Assembly (NCBI GenBank): GCA_002238945.1
Contig: MPNI01000004.1
Location: forward strand, 1-64,000
Direction: 5' to 3'
DNA: 64,000 nt
Source of the DNA: Proteobacteria bacterium bin106
Lineage (GTDB): Bacteria; Bdellovibrionota_B; Oligoflexia; Oligoflexales; Bin106
Each line of letters starts with the position of its first letter. Within the stretch, counting starts at the first letter, position 1. This document shows positions 55,095 through 63,999 of this stretch, in pieces. The notes beneath the pieces are model-generated. The model made no database searches and was not told where the DNA came from. It saw only the letters and a program-made list of their open reading frames with translations. A program made the position numbers and the translations under genes.

Positions 55095-55481
55095 TCAATA
55101 ATTTATGAAAATATTTTTTTCATAAAGAATACGATGCTTTTTTGGGGAAGACCAATCTACAAATGAAATTCATCTAGATTTTTTAGATGAATATATGTGG
55201 ATTGTCTCACTACTAAATTTACCAAAAAAATTATAGTGCCACAGCAAGTTATAGCTCCTATCGGCAGGAGCTTGTCCTTGCTTTAGCAATGATTATTTTT
55301 TCTCAAACGGAAGCTATTTTTTAAAGATACTGATGTGCTATTCGATCTTAGCTTATATATATATAATCGAACTTAGTAGAGTCTATTAGCTGCTATATAT
55401 TTAGTATAATATTTGTTATGTGTCAGGAAGTAAGATCAATCTAGTTGGACTAGAGCATAAATATATAGAATGATGTGTAAT
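55095..55481. other. Upstream region of lipoprotein copy 3
   Basis: Contains a stem (TTTATGAAA / TTTCATAAA at 55102-55126) at the same position as the palindromes of copies 1 and 2, and the original of the repeated block (about 55210-55480) that is also found at 51093-51350. No gene seen. Confidence 0.6.
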
Positions 55482-56666
55482 TTATTTGCTGCTTTCGACA
55501 TTGTTTTCTCGGATCTCTTTATAATGGGTATTGAATGTGTTATCTAACAAAAAGAGACTTTTTTTTAACTTTGGCACTTCTTCCTTGTAAGTTTTTTCGA
55601 ATTCTGCAAACTTATCTTTGATAGCAAGATAATGTTTTTTTATCTCGGTGCAATATTTCTTAACATTTTCAGCATATCTTTCCATCCTATTTATATCTTC
55701 ACGCATGGCTTCTACTCCTAGTTTGATGCCTCGTTTCAATCCTTCAAAGCCTCCAAAAGAAAAGCCGATAACCCCGCCAATTATTCCTCCAATCAAACCG
55801 CGCCAAGCATTATCAATAGCTTTATTGTGAGCTTCTACAGCTGCTTTAGTTTCACATGCCCTAGAATCGTTAGAAAATGCTACTGCATAGCTACTCATGT
55901 CATCGAGTTGCCTTAGCATTTTTGCTTCAAGGTTAGATAATTCTGCAGATTGTGTACGAAAGTCGTTAGTTACTTCAGAGGTGTAATCTATGGTTTCTGA
56001 AATAACGATTCTATTTGAACAGCCTACTAATTCAGTCATGGTAAAAGCCCGGCTTATACAAGGATTAATAATATAATACCATTTACCTGTCTCTGCTGAT
56101 AAATCAAATATAATCTCTCTTACCACACGCGTTCCCACCAACTTACAAGAACTTGTAGATTTATCTGCAGCAAGTGACCAAAAATATTCATACTTCTCTG
56201 GACCAAAAATATCATCAAATGAATGTGCTTTTGCAAAAGCAGTAAAGTCTATGGGACTTGGTCCGCCCGATCCATCTGGAGGGTGGTAAAAAAAACGCTT
56301 ATCATCTGGACATCTGAGTAATTCTACAAAATTAGCACCGTCTAACTCTATTTGTAATCTTGGAAATAGATATGGATCCTGGGCCGTTGTCTCTACTTGG
56401 CCTCTCAGAGTGGCTAGATCAAGTGATTTTACTATGGCTTTTGCTTTTTGAGGGTCAGCTTTACTAAGGGCACGTTCTGATAGGGCAGATTGCTCTTCTT
56501 CTTTTGCATCTGAAGCCGAAGCATCGGTATCCATTAACAGAGCAGGAGGTGTTGATTTAACAGGAGGTTGACATGCCCAAATACTCATAGATAGCAAGAT
56601 TATATGAAATAAATAAGCTATTATAAGTGAGTGGCTATGGCAATTTTTTGGTTGATTATCATTCAT
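55482..56666 (-). CDS. Lipoprotein with coiled coil and glycine-rich hydrophobic segment, family B copy 1
   Basis: 394 residues. Lipobox near SIWAC (Cys32), acidic Ser/Asp linker to about 65, then a domain with cysteines at 119, 174, 203 and 216 (FVELLRC, SCKLVG, YYIINPC, VGCSN). A helix (240-285, ending with C271) leads into a hydrophobic, glycine-rich segment at 288-310 (WRGLIGGIIGGVIGFSFGG), followed by a long amphipathic helix to the end. Helix, glycine-rich hydrophobic hairpin, helix is the layout of alpha-helical pore-forming proteins, but no sequence family was recognised. It is the last gene of a probable five-gene unit. Confidence 0.65.
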   Translation of the reverse strand: MNDNQPKNCHSHSLIIAYLFHIILLSMSIWACQPPVKSTPPALLMDTDASASDAKEEEQSALSERALSKADPQKAKAIVKSLDLATLRGQVETTAQDPYLFPRLQIELDGANFVELLRCPDDKRFFYHPPDGSGGPSPIDFTAFAKAHSFDDIFGPEKYEYFWSLAADKSTSSCKLVGTRVVREIIFDLSAETGKWYYIINPCISRAFTMTELVGCSNRIVISETIDYTSEVTNDFRTQSAELSNLEAKMLRQLDDMSSYAVAFSNDSRACETKAAVEAHNKAIDNAWRGLIGGIIGGVIGFSFGGFEGLKRGIKLGVEAMREDINRMERYAENVKKYCTEIKKHYLAIKDKFAEFEKTYKEEVPKLKKSLFLLDNTFNTHYKEIRENNVESSK

Positions 56667-56701
56667 GTGTATATATTCTTTTTTGATGTTTTTTAGAAGC
56701 T

Positions 56702-57763
56702 CTATAATATATATTTGTTGGCATACTCCTCGTAACGCCTTATTTCATCGCCAAATTTCTCTAAATATTCGTTACCTTTGTAACAGCTCTTTCGAAAGTC
56801 ATCAGGGCTTGAGGAAAAATCACTGAGAACGTCATAAATAGGGCTTGATAAGTAATCTGCATTGCTGATGTTTTGCAGTCCTCCTTGTGGATTAGCCGTC
56901 CATGAGATAGCAGCGCCTAGTCCCAAAGAAACTAACTGAATAATAGCTGCTTTTTTTCGTACTGTTTTTTGTCTTATTCCTTCTTTTTTGTCACATTCTT
57001 CATATGCATCGATTACTTTTTGGCCCAGCATTTGCATTTTGTGAAAACTTTGAGACATGTTTACGCGAATCTTACTGAGCTTTTCAAATTTCTTAATTTC
57101 ATCAAGGTGACGATTGTTTTGATGACTTACATCAACTGAACGTGTTACAAATCGAGAGCAGTTACGCATGTTGGCAATTTGCCTATCTTGGATACGCTGA
57201 ATATTCACACAAGCGCGTAGCACATAGTAATAATCGCCTGTGCGTGCTGACTCATCTAAAAAGATATTTTGACGGTGAGTATCAAAGCCATAATGTACCA
57301 TGACACATCTTTTATCCAAGGCTTCTGCCCAATAATCTGTATCCTCCATAGCTCGTTGTAATGTTTCTTTGTTAGTTGGTATAATTTCCATAAGAGGGTT
57401 AGTATGGCTTAATACGGTTGTTTTATGGCAACGAAGGATTTCTAGGTAATTTGCTTGTTTGGGAAAACGATAAGATAGGGCAATATCTCTTCCTTTTCCT
57501 ATTGGATAGTCCTGCCAAGTAAGACTTACCAACTTTACTTGGTATAGTAAACTATTTAGATCAATTGTATAGACTGGCCCTTTCGGGCCTCTCTGATGTA
57601 TCCCTAAATCTGTGTTTTCTTCTTCTTCTGCTGTAACGTCCTCATTAGTTTTTAATGTGGATAAATCTGCAACTATTCCTTGCCCAGAGTATATTGGCTG
57701 GTCTGGGGGATGGCAAGAAATAGCAAAAATTACGATTAAGTATATGTATGCTTTTATTATCAT
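56702..57763 (-). CDS. Lipoprotein with coiled coil and hydrophobic segment, family B copy 2
   Basis: 353 residues. Lipobox IFAISC (Cys17), acidic linker, then a domain parallel to the previous protein: NYLEILRC, RCVMVHYG, FLDESARTGDYYYVLRAC, NCSRFVTRSVDVS. After a helical stretch and an EECDKK cysteine, a hydrophobic segment AAIIQLVSLGLGAAISW follows, then a C-terminal helix. It ends 35 bases before the 55482-56666 gene starts, consistent with one mRNA. Function unknown. Confidence 0.65.
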   Translation of the reverse strand: MIIKAYIYLIVIFAISCHPPDQPIYSGQGIVADLSTLKTNEDVTAEEEENTDLGIHQRGPKGPVYTIDLNSLLYQVKLVSLTWQDYPIGKGRDIALSYRFPKQANYLEILRCHKTTVLSHTNPLMEIIPTNKETLQRAMEDTDYWAEALDKRCVMVHYGFDTHRQNIFLDESARTGDYYYVLRACVNIQRIQDRQIANMRNCSRFVTRSVDVSHQNNRHLDEIKKFEKLSKIRVNMSQSFHKMQMLGQKVIDAYEECDKKEGIRQKTVRKKAAIIQLVSLGLGAAISWTANPQGGLQNISNADYLSSPIYDVLSDFSSSPDDFRKSCYKGNEYLEKFGDEIRRYEEYANKYIL

Positions 57764-57823
57764 TTACTTTTTCTTTATTGCTTTTTTGTTAAGTCCTAAC
57801 AGGGATATCGTATTTAAAATGTA

Positions 57824-59104
57824 TTATTTTTGATCTTCAGTCTTTGATTCTTGGTCTTTAGTGCTTGATTCTTCACAATTGGGTGTCCCAAATTTATCTT
57901 CTATTCCTAGGGATTCCTTATGTGTTTTAATGTTGGTTTCTAAGGTGCATAATGTTGCTCGAGTATCTGCTAATATAGAGCTGAGAGTGTTGTCTATGAG
58001 ATCTATTGTAAATTGTCTCTGAGCGCATGGTAAGGTGACATGAGTAGAAAAAAGATCGTATACTGCAGATGCTGCTTTTGTAATAAATCCTCCTGCTGAT
58101 CCAGAATCCGGTCCGTCTATGAAATTTAAAAGGTTGTTAAAGTTACTCTTGGAAAATAAACCTCCACCTTGCATGATTTGACTGTAAATGTTTTTAAATT
58201 TGCCAGGGATTGATTTAAGGGTTTTGTATTTTTGCCAAGCTTTTTTAGCTGCTCTGACTTTATAAAATAATTCTGCTGAGCCATAGCCTAATTTGCCCAT
58301 CTCAGTCCCTTTTTTCCAAGTCTCTGTGGTTGCGCTTGTATTTAAAGCGCCCTTTATATCTTCTAAATCTACACCCCATCCTGGTGGATTAGTGATGTCT
58401 TCGCTTGGAGGAAAGAATGATCCGGCTAATCCTCCAAGTATTGGGGTGGCTAGGGATTTCCAAAATTGAGCCTCTGCTGCCTGTTGATTATTTTTCATAC
58501 ATTTATCTACTGTTTCTTGATAGGTGGTTACCATTTTATGAATTTCGGGATCATATTTAGCTAATTGTGCTTGTAGTTTGGCGCGTTCTCTTTCATATCC
58601 TTGTAGTGTTATATCGGTGGACTTTGGCGGTAAAATATAGGGCACTTCTTTAACAGGACCACATGGGCTTGAAGATCCAGGTTTTGGATAGATCGTACAG
58701 CCAGCTACTTGTATCACTCCTGTTTCAGTAAGCCCTGCTGCTTCAATGCGCAGCGAAGAATAATGAGGATGTTGTTTTTTGCAAGTTTCTTTTTTGTCAT
58801 CACACACTTTTACGGAGAAATAGAGAACGTTTGGTCCAGGTTCAATGGTTGCAAGGAGGTCTACTTTTATCAAATTAGGATTTAAGGTTTTTTTTGATAT
58901 GTAATTAGCAGAAACATTTTTAATGATTAATGTGCTGGGATCTATGGTGGGTGTATTATCTTCTTCTAATGAAATATCAGCATCTGCTTGATTTAGATCA
59001 GATAATTGCGGTGGCCCAGTCCCAGAAGTCGTTGGCTTTGCACAGCTGTAAAGGCAGCTAAAAAAAAGCGTCCACATAGTTATTAGCATTAGTGTCGTAT
59101 TCAT
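57824..59104 (-). CDS. Lipoprotein with coiled coil and glycine-rich segment, family B copy 3
   Basis: 426 residues. Lipobox FSCLYSC, acidic linker with EEDNTPT, a beta-rich N-terminal domain (IIKNVSANY, LLATIEPGPNVLYFSVKVC), cysteine loop IQVAGCTIYP...CGP, then a helix (YERERAKLQAQLAKYDPEI), a cysteine before the hydrophobic part (VDKCMKN), a glycine-rich segment (SLATPILGGLAGSFF) and further helices. The order is the same as in the two downstream genes, so the three are likely paralogues that diverged strongly. It has a Lys/Glu-rich tail. Confidence 0.62.
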   Translation of the reverse strand: MNTTLMLITMWTLFFSCLYSCAKPTTSGTGPPQLSDLNQADADISLEEDNTPTIDPSTLIIKNVSANYISKKTLNPNLIKVDLLATIEPGPNVLYFSVKVCDDKKETCKKQHPHYSSLRIEAAGLTETGVIQVAGCTIYPKPGSSSPCGPVKEVPYILPPKSTDITLQGYERERAKLQAQLAKYDPEIHKMVTTYQETVDKCMKNNQQAAEAQFWKSLATPILGGLAGSFFPPSEDITNPPGWGVDLEDIKGALNTSATTETWKKGTEMGKLGYGSAELFYKVRAAKKAWQKYKTLKSIPGKFKNIYSQIMQGGGLFSKSNFNNLLNFIDGPDSGSAGGFITKAASAVYDLFSTHVTLPCAQRQFTIDLIDNTLSSILADTRATLCTLETNIKTHKESLGIEDKFGTPNCEESSTKDQESKTEDQK

Positions 59105-59189
59105 GATCTTAAATTTCTATCTATGTATTGCTTGTGTGATTCTTTTGTTCAAATAAACTATATGACTAGCTGGCGTTTATGTGGGGCTA

Positions 59190-60074
59190 CTATGGGGTAG
59201 TGTTAGTACTGTCTTTTTCTTGATTTGCTATTTCCTCATTCACGGCTTCTTCGATGCCAGACATTATTGATTTGATGCTCGGATTGCAATGTGAAGATTT
59301 TTTTTTCTCATTGAAGCTATCTAATGTTACTTGTATTTTTCCATCATCTAAGGACAATTGAGGGCTTGAAATCACGCTTGCTCCATTAAAAGTTAATTGA
59401 AAAGTCATATTTGCAACATCACTTGCTTGGAGAGTGCCTCCTGTGGCAGGAACAAGGTGTAAAGAGGTGATATCTTGAAGGCGTAACTGAACCTTATCTG
59501 GAAAGTCTAGTGGCGCACCGCTGCTTTTAAATTGTGTGGAGCGATACTTATTATTAACCAATAATGTCCACTCTCGTTGACTTCTTGCAACACTACCGTG
59601 TAGGTTATGGCGTATGATTTCGCTTTTACGTTTGCAGCTTGCATCTTTAAGAAATGCCGAACTCAGTGGAGCAACAATGGTACAATTTTGGCGTAATGAA
59701 AGTACCGCATCACAAAGCTTTTCATGAGTTAAATCTAAGCGCCTAAATTTCTTCTTCTCATTAGTGTATAAATCCTGGAGTTTTTTAAGATTGAGAGCCA
59801 AGACTTCTTCTGACATATCTTGGGTATCTACTAACTCGATATCTTTGGCTGTTTTTTTCTCATCATCGTCTTCGTCAGTGGTTGTAGCAGAGGCATTCTC
59901 TGTTGAAGTCGTGGGAACAGATAGTGGGAGTGTTGGTGTGTTATTGCTTGGAGATTTGCCGCAAGAAATAGCCACCATGAGCATCGCAGAACAAGCCAGA
60001 GAGCACTTATAGCGCAGATTCTTTTTTGCTATGATGTATAAATGGAATGTCCACATAGTTACTTTATGACTCAT
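59190..60074 (-). CDS. Lipoprotein, unknown function
   Basis: 294 residues with a lipoprotein signal (SLACSAMLMVAISC) after a 30-residue extension; an internal ATG at about the 'MLMVAIS' region would also give a short signal. The mature protein has a Thr/Ser linker, a Glu/Asp stretch (DEDDDEKK), a helical part with LCDAVLSLRQNC, and a beta-rich domain (VQLRLQDITSLHLVP, MTFQLTFNGASVISSPQLSLDDG). It starts the operon-like run 60074 to 55482. Confidence 0.6.
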   Translation of the reverse strand: MSHKVTMWTFHLYIIAKKNLRYKCSLACSAMLMVAISCGKSPSNNTPTLPLSVPTTSTENASATTTDEDDDEKKTAKDIELVDTQDMSEEVLALNLKKLQDLYTNEKKKFRRLDLTHEKLCDAVLSLRQNCTIVAPLSSAFLKDASCKRKSEIIRHNLHGSVARSQREWTLLVNNKYRSTQFKSSGAPLDFPDKVQLRLQDITSLHLVPATGGTLQASDVANMTFQLTFNGASVISSPQLSLDDGKIQVTLDSFNEKKKSSHCNPSIKSIMSGIEEAVNEEIANQEKDSTNTTP

Positions 60075-60440
60075 TTATTTATATATGGGTACAGACAAAT
60101 AGCAGATAGTATGTGTACGACTTATGTATATAGCTAGTGCTAGTGTATATAGTTAGTGCTAGTGTATATAGCTAGTTTTATAGCCAGTATTCATAGTTAG
60201 AGTTCTATATAACTTAAGATACCGTGATGCTTATCGGTAAAAGCTTTATAGAATATAAGCAAAGCATCTAACTAATTGATATGGTGTAGTTTTTTTTGCA
60301 AAAACACTTAAAAAGATCAAGCCATGTTAGGAGCCATGTTAGGAGCCATGTTAGGAGCCATGTCAGGAGCCATGTCAGGAGCCATGTCAGGAGCCATGTC
60401 AGGAGCTATGTTAGAGTGATATAGAAAGCCAAAGTAAATA
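60075..60440. other. Intergenic region with two tandem repeats
   Basis: Holds a 19-bp repeat (60126-60175, 2.6 copies of GTATATAGCTAGTGCTAGT) upstream of the 59190-60074 gene and a 12-bp repeat (60321-60414) just after the end of the 60441-61196 gene. No independent gene is called. Confidence 0.6.
60321..60414. repeat. 12-bp tandem repeat, about 8 copies
   Basis: Three copies of GCCATGTTAGGA, four of GCCATGTCAGGA and a partial copy. Read on the minus strand in the frame one base off from the upstream lipoprotein, it encodes A-P-D-M / A-P-N-M units. Confidence 0.92.
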
Positions 60441-61196
60441 TTAAAGAGAACATTCCTTGATAGTAAGCATCTTTTTGTATTCGCTATTTTTTTTGAGCTT
60501 TTCATGAGAAACCAGATAAGAATCTCCAGAGGTAGAAAAGCGTTGGTTGATTTGTGAATCTTTATATATCACTATATCTCTGGCTTTGATCATAAGAGAT
60601 TTGAGTGTCCAATAATCTTCCTTGAAGTATCCTTCGCTTCTTTGTTTGATCTCAATAGAATGTATGTGATGTATTTTGCGATTTGGCTCTGTAAAAGTCA
60701 TTGTTTTTGCAAACAACTCATAGTTGGGCACAGATTTGCCAAAACCTTTACGATAGCGATGATCAAAAGAAATATGCATAAACTTTTTAGTATCGCCAAG
60801 ATGATGATTGTCTGCATCCTCAATAGCCTTTCCTGAAGCTGTTAGTCCACGCAGTTCTACTTGAATATAATCAATAGGCAGTGACCTGGCACAACTTAAA
60901 TCTACTTTAGCGCCGAGTAAAGATTTCAAACGGCGATTAACTAAACTGCGTTGTTCATTGTCGGCTGTGGTTTTATAATACAGCGCCTCTTCTGCTGTTT
61001 TTGTGTTAGAAGCAGACTGAGCGGTAGCATCTGCGTTATTTAGTTCGGTTTTTCTTTCTTGAGATGTTGTAGCTGTGTTTTTTGGAGCCGTGTTACGTTC
61101 TGTAAGCTTATTGCACCCACTTGCCATCACAGTCCATAGCAGGAATGCAGCTACTATCACATGCGTACAGCAAAGCTTTTTAAAACCCATAATCAT
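60441..61196 (-). CDS. Lipoprotein with possible frameshift-dependent repeat tail
   Basis: 251 residues. Lipobox TVMASGC (Cys about 28), Thr/Asn/Ala-rich linker to about 65, then a helix (EQRSLVNRRLKSLLG) and a beta-rich domain (YIQVELRGLTASG, FMHISFDHRYRKG, KIHHIHSIEIKQRSEG, WTLKSLMIKARDIVIY). Near the 3' end a run of eight A (codons for LKKNSEY) precedes the stop at 60441. A one-base slip there would read into an extension ending in the 12-bp repeat. No known family was recognised. Confidence 0.62.
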   Translation of the reverse strand: MIMGFKKLCCTHVIVAAFLLWTVMASGCNKLTERNTAPKNTATTSQERKTELNNADATAQSASNTKTAEEALYYKTTADNEQRSLVNRRLKSLLGAKVDLSCARSLPIDYIQVELRGLTASGKAIEDADNHHLGDTKKFMHISFDHRYRKGFGKSVPNYELFAKTMTFTEPNRKIHHIHSIEIKQRSEGYFKEDYWTLKSLMIKARDIVIYKDSQINQRFSTSGDSYLVSHEKLKKNSEYKKMLTIKECSL

Positions 61197-61787
61197 GAAA
61201 TCTCGTATCTTTATTCAGTCATCTAGTTCTTGCAAAGTGTTCAATAGCGGAACATCTTATCGGAAAACTCACTCTAAAAAATGACATGTATGAAAATTTT
61301 CAAAAATTTTAGGTGTTTCCAACTCACCTAAAAAATATTCAAGTTAGTCAAAAATCTTATGAGATGATCACTAAGTTAACCTCATACTTCCATATTCTTT
61401 TTATGGTAATATCCAGAGATCTTTGTTGTGAGTTTTGTTAAGGTTCAGGTTCATCAATGCATTGACTTATTTTTCTAAAACGACTACATTGTTTATCCCT
61501 AGCTGCTGTCTCTGTGGGGTGGTGGTGAGATGCTGCTTTCTGATATCTAGGTCCCTGGAATGTAGCCGATTTAGCCTATAAATCTATAAATATAAATAAA
61601 TATAAAATAGCTCAGTTAGACGGATCAGTCTTACGGGACCACAAAGCACCTAGCCACAAAGCACCTAAATAATTCAGTTCATATCAGTAACTTTTATCCG
61701 TAAACAGTACATCCAGAATGAGATCACAAGTGTGGTTTGTAAGCCTTGTTTGGCTTCTTCGGGCCAGCTGTGAGGAAGGTATTATTC
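61197..61787. other. Intergenic region, no gene seen
   Basis: 591 bases, AT-rich, without a convincing coding sequence. A CACAAAGCACCTA unit occurs twice near 61640-61670. Promoters for the divergent 60441-61196 lipoprotein gene should be here. Confidence 0.5.
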
Positions 61788-63306
61788 ATGTTAGCGAAGT
61801 TAGGTTTTTTGGGGATCGTTATATATTTCACTCTTCTATGGCGTCCCTCTGTTAAGGCACGATCCGCTTCAGCATTAAGCTTGGGGCCTCTTTACAGCTC
61901 TCTAGAAGCTACAGGTAGTGTGCTTTCATCTGTTCCATTGAAGAAGTCGCTACTTTGTCCACAGTGGCTATCAACAGTGGCTATTAACAGTGGCTATTAA
62001 CAGTGGCTATCAACAGTGGCTACCAAAGGTCTTTGTAAGGGGTAGTAGTGCTTTGTGGTCGTAAGTTTGGAAGGCCTTTAGCTGCTCTTGCAGCTGGAGG
62101 GATGGGTGCTATGTATCTTATGGAAAAAATGCAGGGATCTTCGCAGCATATATTTGGTGTGTCTCATATGGTTTTATCTTAGGGGCAAAAAGAGGCTCTG
62201 TGAGATTAGTGGATCATTCGGATGGTTACGCTCCTTTTGGTGATGAGTTGGGCGAACCTCAGAATCTTCTTCTTCCTCCTACTCCTTTCTACTCCTTTGT
62301 GGAGCGACTTCTTCAGCCATGATGAGGGAAATGAGGCGGGGATGTTGAGCCCATGTGAGAACGCTCAGAGGATAAAGCGGTATGGATGGCATTTCAGAGA
62401 GTTCATTTTCATAATCGTTACTATGATGTTGATTATCTTGCCTCGCCTCATGTGGAATTGATGGATGTGATTCGTAGGCTGAGTCGAGATGTATCCTCTT
62501 CTCGCAGAACGGTTATTTATGGTTTGCTAAGAACATGAAAACCCCTAGTGGTGATATGGTTTTAGATGCTGACATGTTATCCAGTTGGTTGCATAAGGAT
62601 TATGTGAAGGGTTTTTTGAAAACTCAGATGAATTCCATAAGAGAACTGCATATATTTTTGCGGTTACTGTATAGTCCGGCAATAAAAAATCTGGCAGATA
62701 TCACACATCTTTATGGAGAGAGTCACGCAAGTGACAGCTCAACGTCTTTCTACGTTACAACTAGCTCGTTATCCCTTCCTTAATCAGGACGTGCTTGATG
62801 TGTTAGCTCAGCTACATTCGCGTCATTAACGGACTTTTTATAATCAATGAGATGCCAAGCTAGCTAAGGAAGTTTTCTTAACAGACATTTTAAAGCTCAG
62901 CGACGCTCCTGGACGTCTTCGTAGTCATCCTGAGGTGGTGTCTGCTGTGGCTACATTTGTCATGTCTTCTATGCCTATTGAGGATGCAGATACGTTAGAT
63001 CTAGATGATCTGTCTTTACGTTTTGAGACCATGAGTGATCAAGAGATTTATGACAGGGTTACGGGTTCTCAGATCATGATTCCTTATGAACTTGAAGTAT
63101 TGCCGCATTTTTCTGCGCTCTTAGTGCGGCAATTCGCTAAGCGATATGCCATAGCCCCTTTTACGTCAGCATATCTTTTTACAGATTTTAGAGGCTTGAG
63201 TTCGTTATCGGCCATGGAGCTGACTCTGGGTTACGGTTTGAAGAATGTGTATTATATTCGCAGGTATAGATCAGAGGCGCGCAGTCATTTACAGAATCTG
63301 ATTTAA
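61788..63306 (+). pseudogene. Decayed gene of unknown product
   Basis: A plus-strand gene starting at ATG 61788 (AGGAAGG eight bases upstream) with a hydrophobic N-terminus (LGFLGIVIYFTLLW). A 13-bp repeat at 61962-62024 ends the first frame. Further pieces lie in different frames: FGRPLAALAAGGMGAM (about 62075), GDELGEPQNLLLPPTPFYSF (about 62245), YYDVDYLASPHVELMDVIRRL (about 62420), LHKDYVKGFLKTQMNSI (62580) and a long final frame from about 62720 with two stops (TAA, TGA near 62830-62850) before AKLAKEVFLTDIL and the end at 63306. No family was recognised. Confidence 0.7.
61962..62024. repeat. 13-bp tandem repeat, 4.8 copies
   Basis: Copies of CAGTGGCTATYAA (Y is C, T, T, C in order) followed by a partial copy. 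Because the period is not a multiple of three, copy number changes the reading frame of the surrounding gene, and the T version creates a TAA in one phase. Confidence 0.92.
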
Positions 63307-63339
63307 AGAGAAAACCCTTAGGGCAAACAGGAGAGTGTT

Positions 63340-63999
63340 TTAGGGGACTTGGATATGTTTGAGATCTTTGGGAGTTGTAAAAAAGCTGGTTTTTATGGCT
63401 GATCTGCGATGTTGAGAAAAAGTAAGGGTGGTGTGATTACCACCAGAAAAGTCCATGCGTATTCTTTCGATGACAGCATCTTTTTTTAGGTAATTGACAC
63501 GCACCTCTGTTAATTCGCCTGCAAGTTTGGGCCTAAGAGTTAGTTTGAGATGTGTTGGATCTTCACTTACTTGGGCGATGTGGTATTCGCGGGTGAGGTC
63601 ATCAAATTGTGTGATCAGTGCAATAAAACGTAAAAACTCCCGTCCTTGTCCTGCTGTAGCTCGATATTTCATAGCTTTTTGGGTGTTGCGATCCATATGA
63701 ATCAGCTGGTTACCGGTAAAAAGCCAAGCTTGATTTTTCGATGTCATATCCCAAAGAAAATAGTGAGGCTTAGAAAAATAACCTTTGCCTTGTGTGGTTG
63801 TGCTGCGCTTACGTAAAGCTTTGTATTGCACCTGTGTCCAGTGCACAGAAAGATCGCCTTGTGATGACATTTTCTCTTGCCACTTTTTTAAGCGCTGGCG
63901 CTTGTCCTGATCTTCGCTTTTTGGGCTCGAGGGGGTTTTTTGTAAAGCTTGCTTTTGAGTTTGAGCAAAGCTGCTGGGAGCACATATTATCGAGCTGCA
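63340..63999 (-). CDS. lolA: Outer-membrane lipoprotein carrier LolA (5' end outside window)
   Basis: About 219 codons are visible; the frame continues to the window edge, where SFAQTQ looks like the end of a signal peptide. The mature part has a charged Lys/Gln region, then the LolA fold: GDLSVHWTQVQYKAL, GKGYFSKPHYFLWDM, AWLFTGNQLIHMD, and the C-terminal half LRPKLAGELTEVRVNY and IRMDFSGGNHTTLTFSQHRR. It carries lipoproteins from the inner to the outer membrane, which fits the many lipoproteins in this window. The linker before the fold is longer than usual. Confidence 0.8.
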   Translation of the reverse strand, partial: CSSIICAPSSFAQTQKQALQKTPSSPKSEDQDKRQRLKKWQEKMSSQGDLSVHWTQVQYKALRKRSTTTQGKGYFSKPHYFLWDMTSKNQAWLFTGNQLIHMDRNTQKAMKYRATAGQGREFLRFIALITQFDDLTREYHIAQVSEDPTHLKLTLRPKLAGELTEVRVNYLKKDAVIERIRMDFSGGNHTTLTFSQHRRSAIKTSFFTTPKDLKHIQVP

